A stretch of DNA of 23,399 nucleotides from Pseudomonadales bacterium (GTDB lineage: Bacteria > Pseudomonadota > Gammaproteobacteria > Pseudomonadales > Azotimanducaceae): NCBI GenBank assembly GCA_029244465.1, contig JAQWQN010000242.1:1-23399 (forward strand), in the 5' to 3' direction. The position numbers and the translations under genes are program-made. The notes under the pieces are model-generated. The model did no database searches, was not told the origin of the DNA, and worked only from the letters and a program-made list of their open reading frames with translations. Below, one piece after another: positions 22,349 through 23,399 of the stretch (the first letter of the stretch is position 1; each line of letters opens with the position of its first letter).

Positions 22349-23399
22349 TAGCGGATTCCAAGATCGATGAGTTCAAGCTCGCGGCGAAAGCTCCCGTCTC
22401 CATCCAACCACAGATGGCCAGATGCACCAGGGACAGACAGTTTTGAATCGAATCGAAGTAGAGGTAGCCAGGTGCCTACCGAGTAAGCGTCGTGCCCAAG
22501 CGCGTAGAGTTCTGCAAAATTGCTACGCGCAACGGAAAATGCCTCGTTTAGAGGCTGGTAGGAACTTGCAGCCAGGAGCGGTAACTCCGTTATTTTGAAA
22601 CCTTTGAGGGCGTCTACTTCTCCCAGTCGGGCGGCTTGTGATGTTGAGTAGATCGGGAGGTGGTCGCCAAAATGAAACCGAAGAGCCGGTACCAATGCTT
22701 GTGATTCGACATTGCTCGTGAGCGCGACGATCGCGTCTAAGTCTTCGCGTGCACGGGGTAAGAACTCTAGCTTCGCACCTAACAACCGCTCTAGTTCTGA
22801 TTTTCGACCCTCACTTTCAGCGGTGAGCATCGCGGAACCGACAGCCTCGGTTAGCCCCTTTACGTTCACGAATTCGCCGAAGGTTATTGGAAAAGGCCAC
22901 TGTTCTGCGAAGGCTGAATTTGCACGCTGCGACCACTGACTTTGGCTGTGCACGATCATGACGCGTTTGTGACCTGCCAGTAGCATATGGGTCACTAGAG
23001 AACGTGCTTCATCTTCGATTGCGACGCCCAGTTGAAATAGTCCGCCAGGATTATTGTCGTCGTCGGAAAGGTAGTTCAAAGAGAGGCGAGGCAGTTGAGC
23101 CGACGCGGTCAACTCGGCGAACGTTTGCACATTCTCTTTGATCAAGGGACCGATGACTACATCATGGCCGTTCTCAAGGACCATTGCCCAAACGTGAGCG
23201 ATTGGTTGAGCGGCCGTATCGTAAAATGCTATGACTCCTCTTGTGGCGGGTTGTTCCCCGAGGTAGGCCGCCGCCAAGCCATCGCGAACGGCTCGCCCAG
23301 CGCCACTCAGATTGCCAGAAAGAGGCAGCATAACGGCAATGCTGGGTGGCCTATAGTTCTGTAGTCGTGAAAGTGCTGTCGGTGGCTTTATCCGGGCAG
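22348..23399 (-). CDS. lpoA: Penicillin-binding protein activator LpoA, partial (N-terminus beyond right edge)
   Basis: LpoA is an outer-membrane lipoprotein that reaches through the periplasm to activate the PBP1A transpeptidase. The frame is open from the right edge to a TAA at 22350-22348, giving about 349 residues of the C-terminal, periplasmic-binding-protein-like domain. It shows PPSIAVMLPLSGNLSGAGRA, then AVRDGLAAAYLGE, IGPLIKENVQTFAELTASAQ, LPRLSLNYL, FQLGVAIEDEARSLV and ALGHDAYSVGTWLPLL, all typical of LpoA. The N-terminal TPR-like domain and lipoprotein signal lie outside the window. An apparent ATG at 23331 is internal, in the conserved IAVMLPLSG strand. It is followed by yraN with a one-base overlap. 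Confidence 0.93.
   Translation of the reverse strand, partial: ARIKPPTALSRLQNYRPPSIAVMLPLSGNLSGAGRAVRDGLAAAYLGEQPATRGVIAFYDTAAQPIAHVWAMVLENGHDVVIGPLIKENVQTFAELTASAQLPRLSLNYLSDDDNNPGGLFQLGVAIEDEARSLVTHMLLAGHKRVMIVHSQSQWSQRANSAFAEQWPFPITFGEFVNVKGLTEAVGSAMLTAESEGRKSELERLLGAKLEFLPRAREDLDAIVALTSNVESQALVPALRFHFGDHLPIYSTSQAARLGEVDALKGFKITELPLLAASSYQPLNEAFSVARSNFAELYALGHDAYSVGTWLPLLRFDSKLSVPGASGHLWLDGDGSFRRELELIDLGIR

Noticed and set aside
1..23399. Mobile elements, tRNA/rRNA genes, CRISPR arrays, phage or restriction genes
   Set aside because: Looked for on both strands and not seen; the gene order is core and almost all of the sequence is coding.

Overview
The window is a stretch of a gammaproteobacterial chromosome, probably from a free-living, aerobically respiring organism. 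The evidence is gene content and order. A sigma-54/LPS-export block, the mla phospholipid-transport operon, murA, hisG-hisD, a degS/algW-type protease, zapE, rplM-rpsI, petABC, sspAB and dolP/yraN/lpoA follow one another in an order that, from memory, closely tracks one block of the Pseudomonas aeruginosa chromosome. No IS element, phage gene, tRNA, rRNA or CRISPR array was seen. Starts are mixed ATG/GTG/TTG, and one gene (yraN) seems to begin with ACG.

Layout. (1) Bases 1-4701, minus strand: rpoN (C-terminus cut by the left edge), lptB, lptA, lptC, kdsC and a YrbG-type Na+/Ca2+ exchanger. The expected kdsD is missing between the last two. (2) Bases 4702-9496, plus strand: an extended -10 promoter, then mlaF-mlaE-mlaD-mlaC-mlaB, ibaG and murA, tightly packed with several overlaps. 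(3) Bases 9565-11956, plus strand: a three-gene accessory insert of exported proteins. It holds a DUF6152-type protein, a lipoprotein, and a periplasmic protein that resembles the lipoprotein in its C-terminal half. It separates murA from hisG. (4) Bases 12093-14070: hisG (short form) and hisD, convergent with a DegS/AlgW-type protease at 14076-15119. (5) Bases 15211-20238, plus strand: zapE, rplM-rpsI and petA-petB-petC (cytochrome bc1). (6) Bases 20302-21356: sspA-sspB. (7) Bases 21401-23399, minus strand: dolP, yraN and lpoA (N-terminus cut by the right edge).

How the genes fit together. Much of the window serves the cell envelope. Lpt exports LPS, KdsC supplies Kdo, Mla keeps the outer membrane asymmetric, MurA starts peptidoglycan synthesis, LpoA activates PBP1A, DolP supports outer-membrane integrity, and the DegS-like protease would sense outer-membrane protein stress. 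The bc1 complex feeds aerobic respiration, and SspA/SspB link stress transcription to ClpXP proteolysis. The accessory insert also encodes exported proteins, but its function is unknown.

Most notable points: the three-gene exported insert with its related pair; a cytochrome c1 whose expected heme-ligand Met is Leu; and a yraN whose only well-placed start is ACG in a TAACG stop/start overlap.
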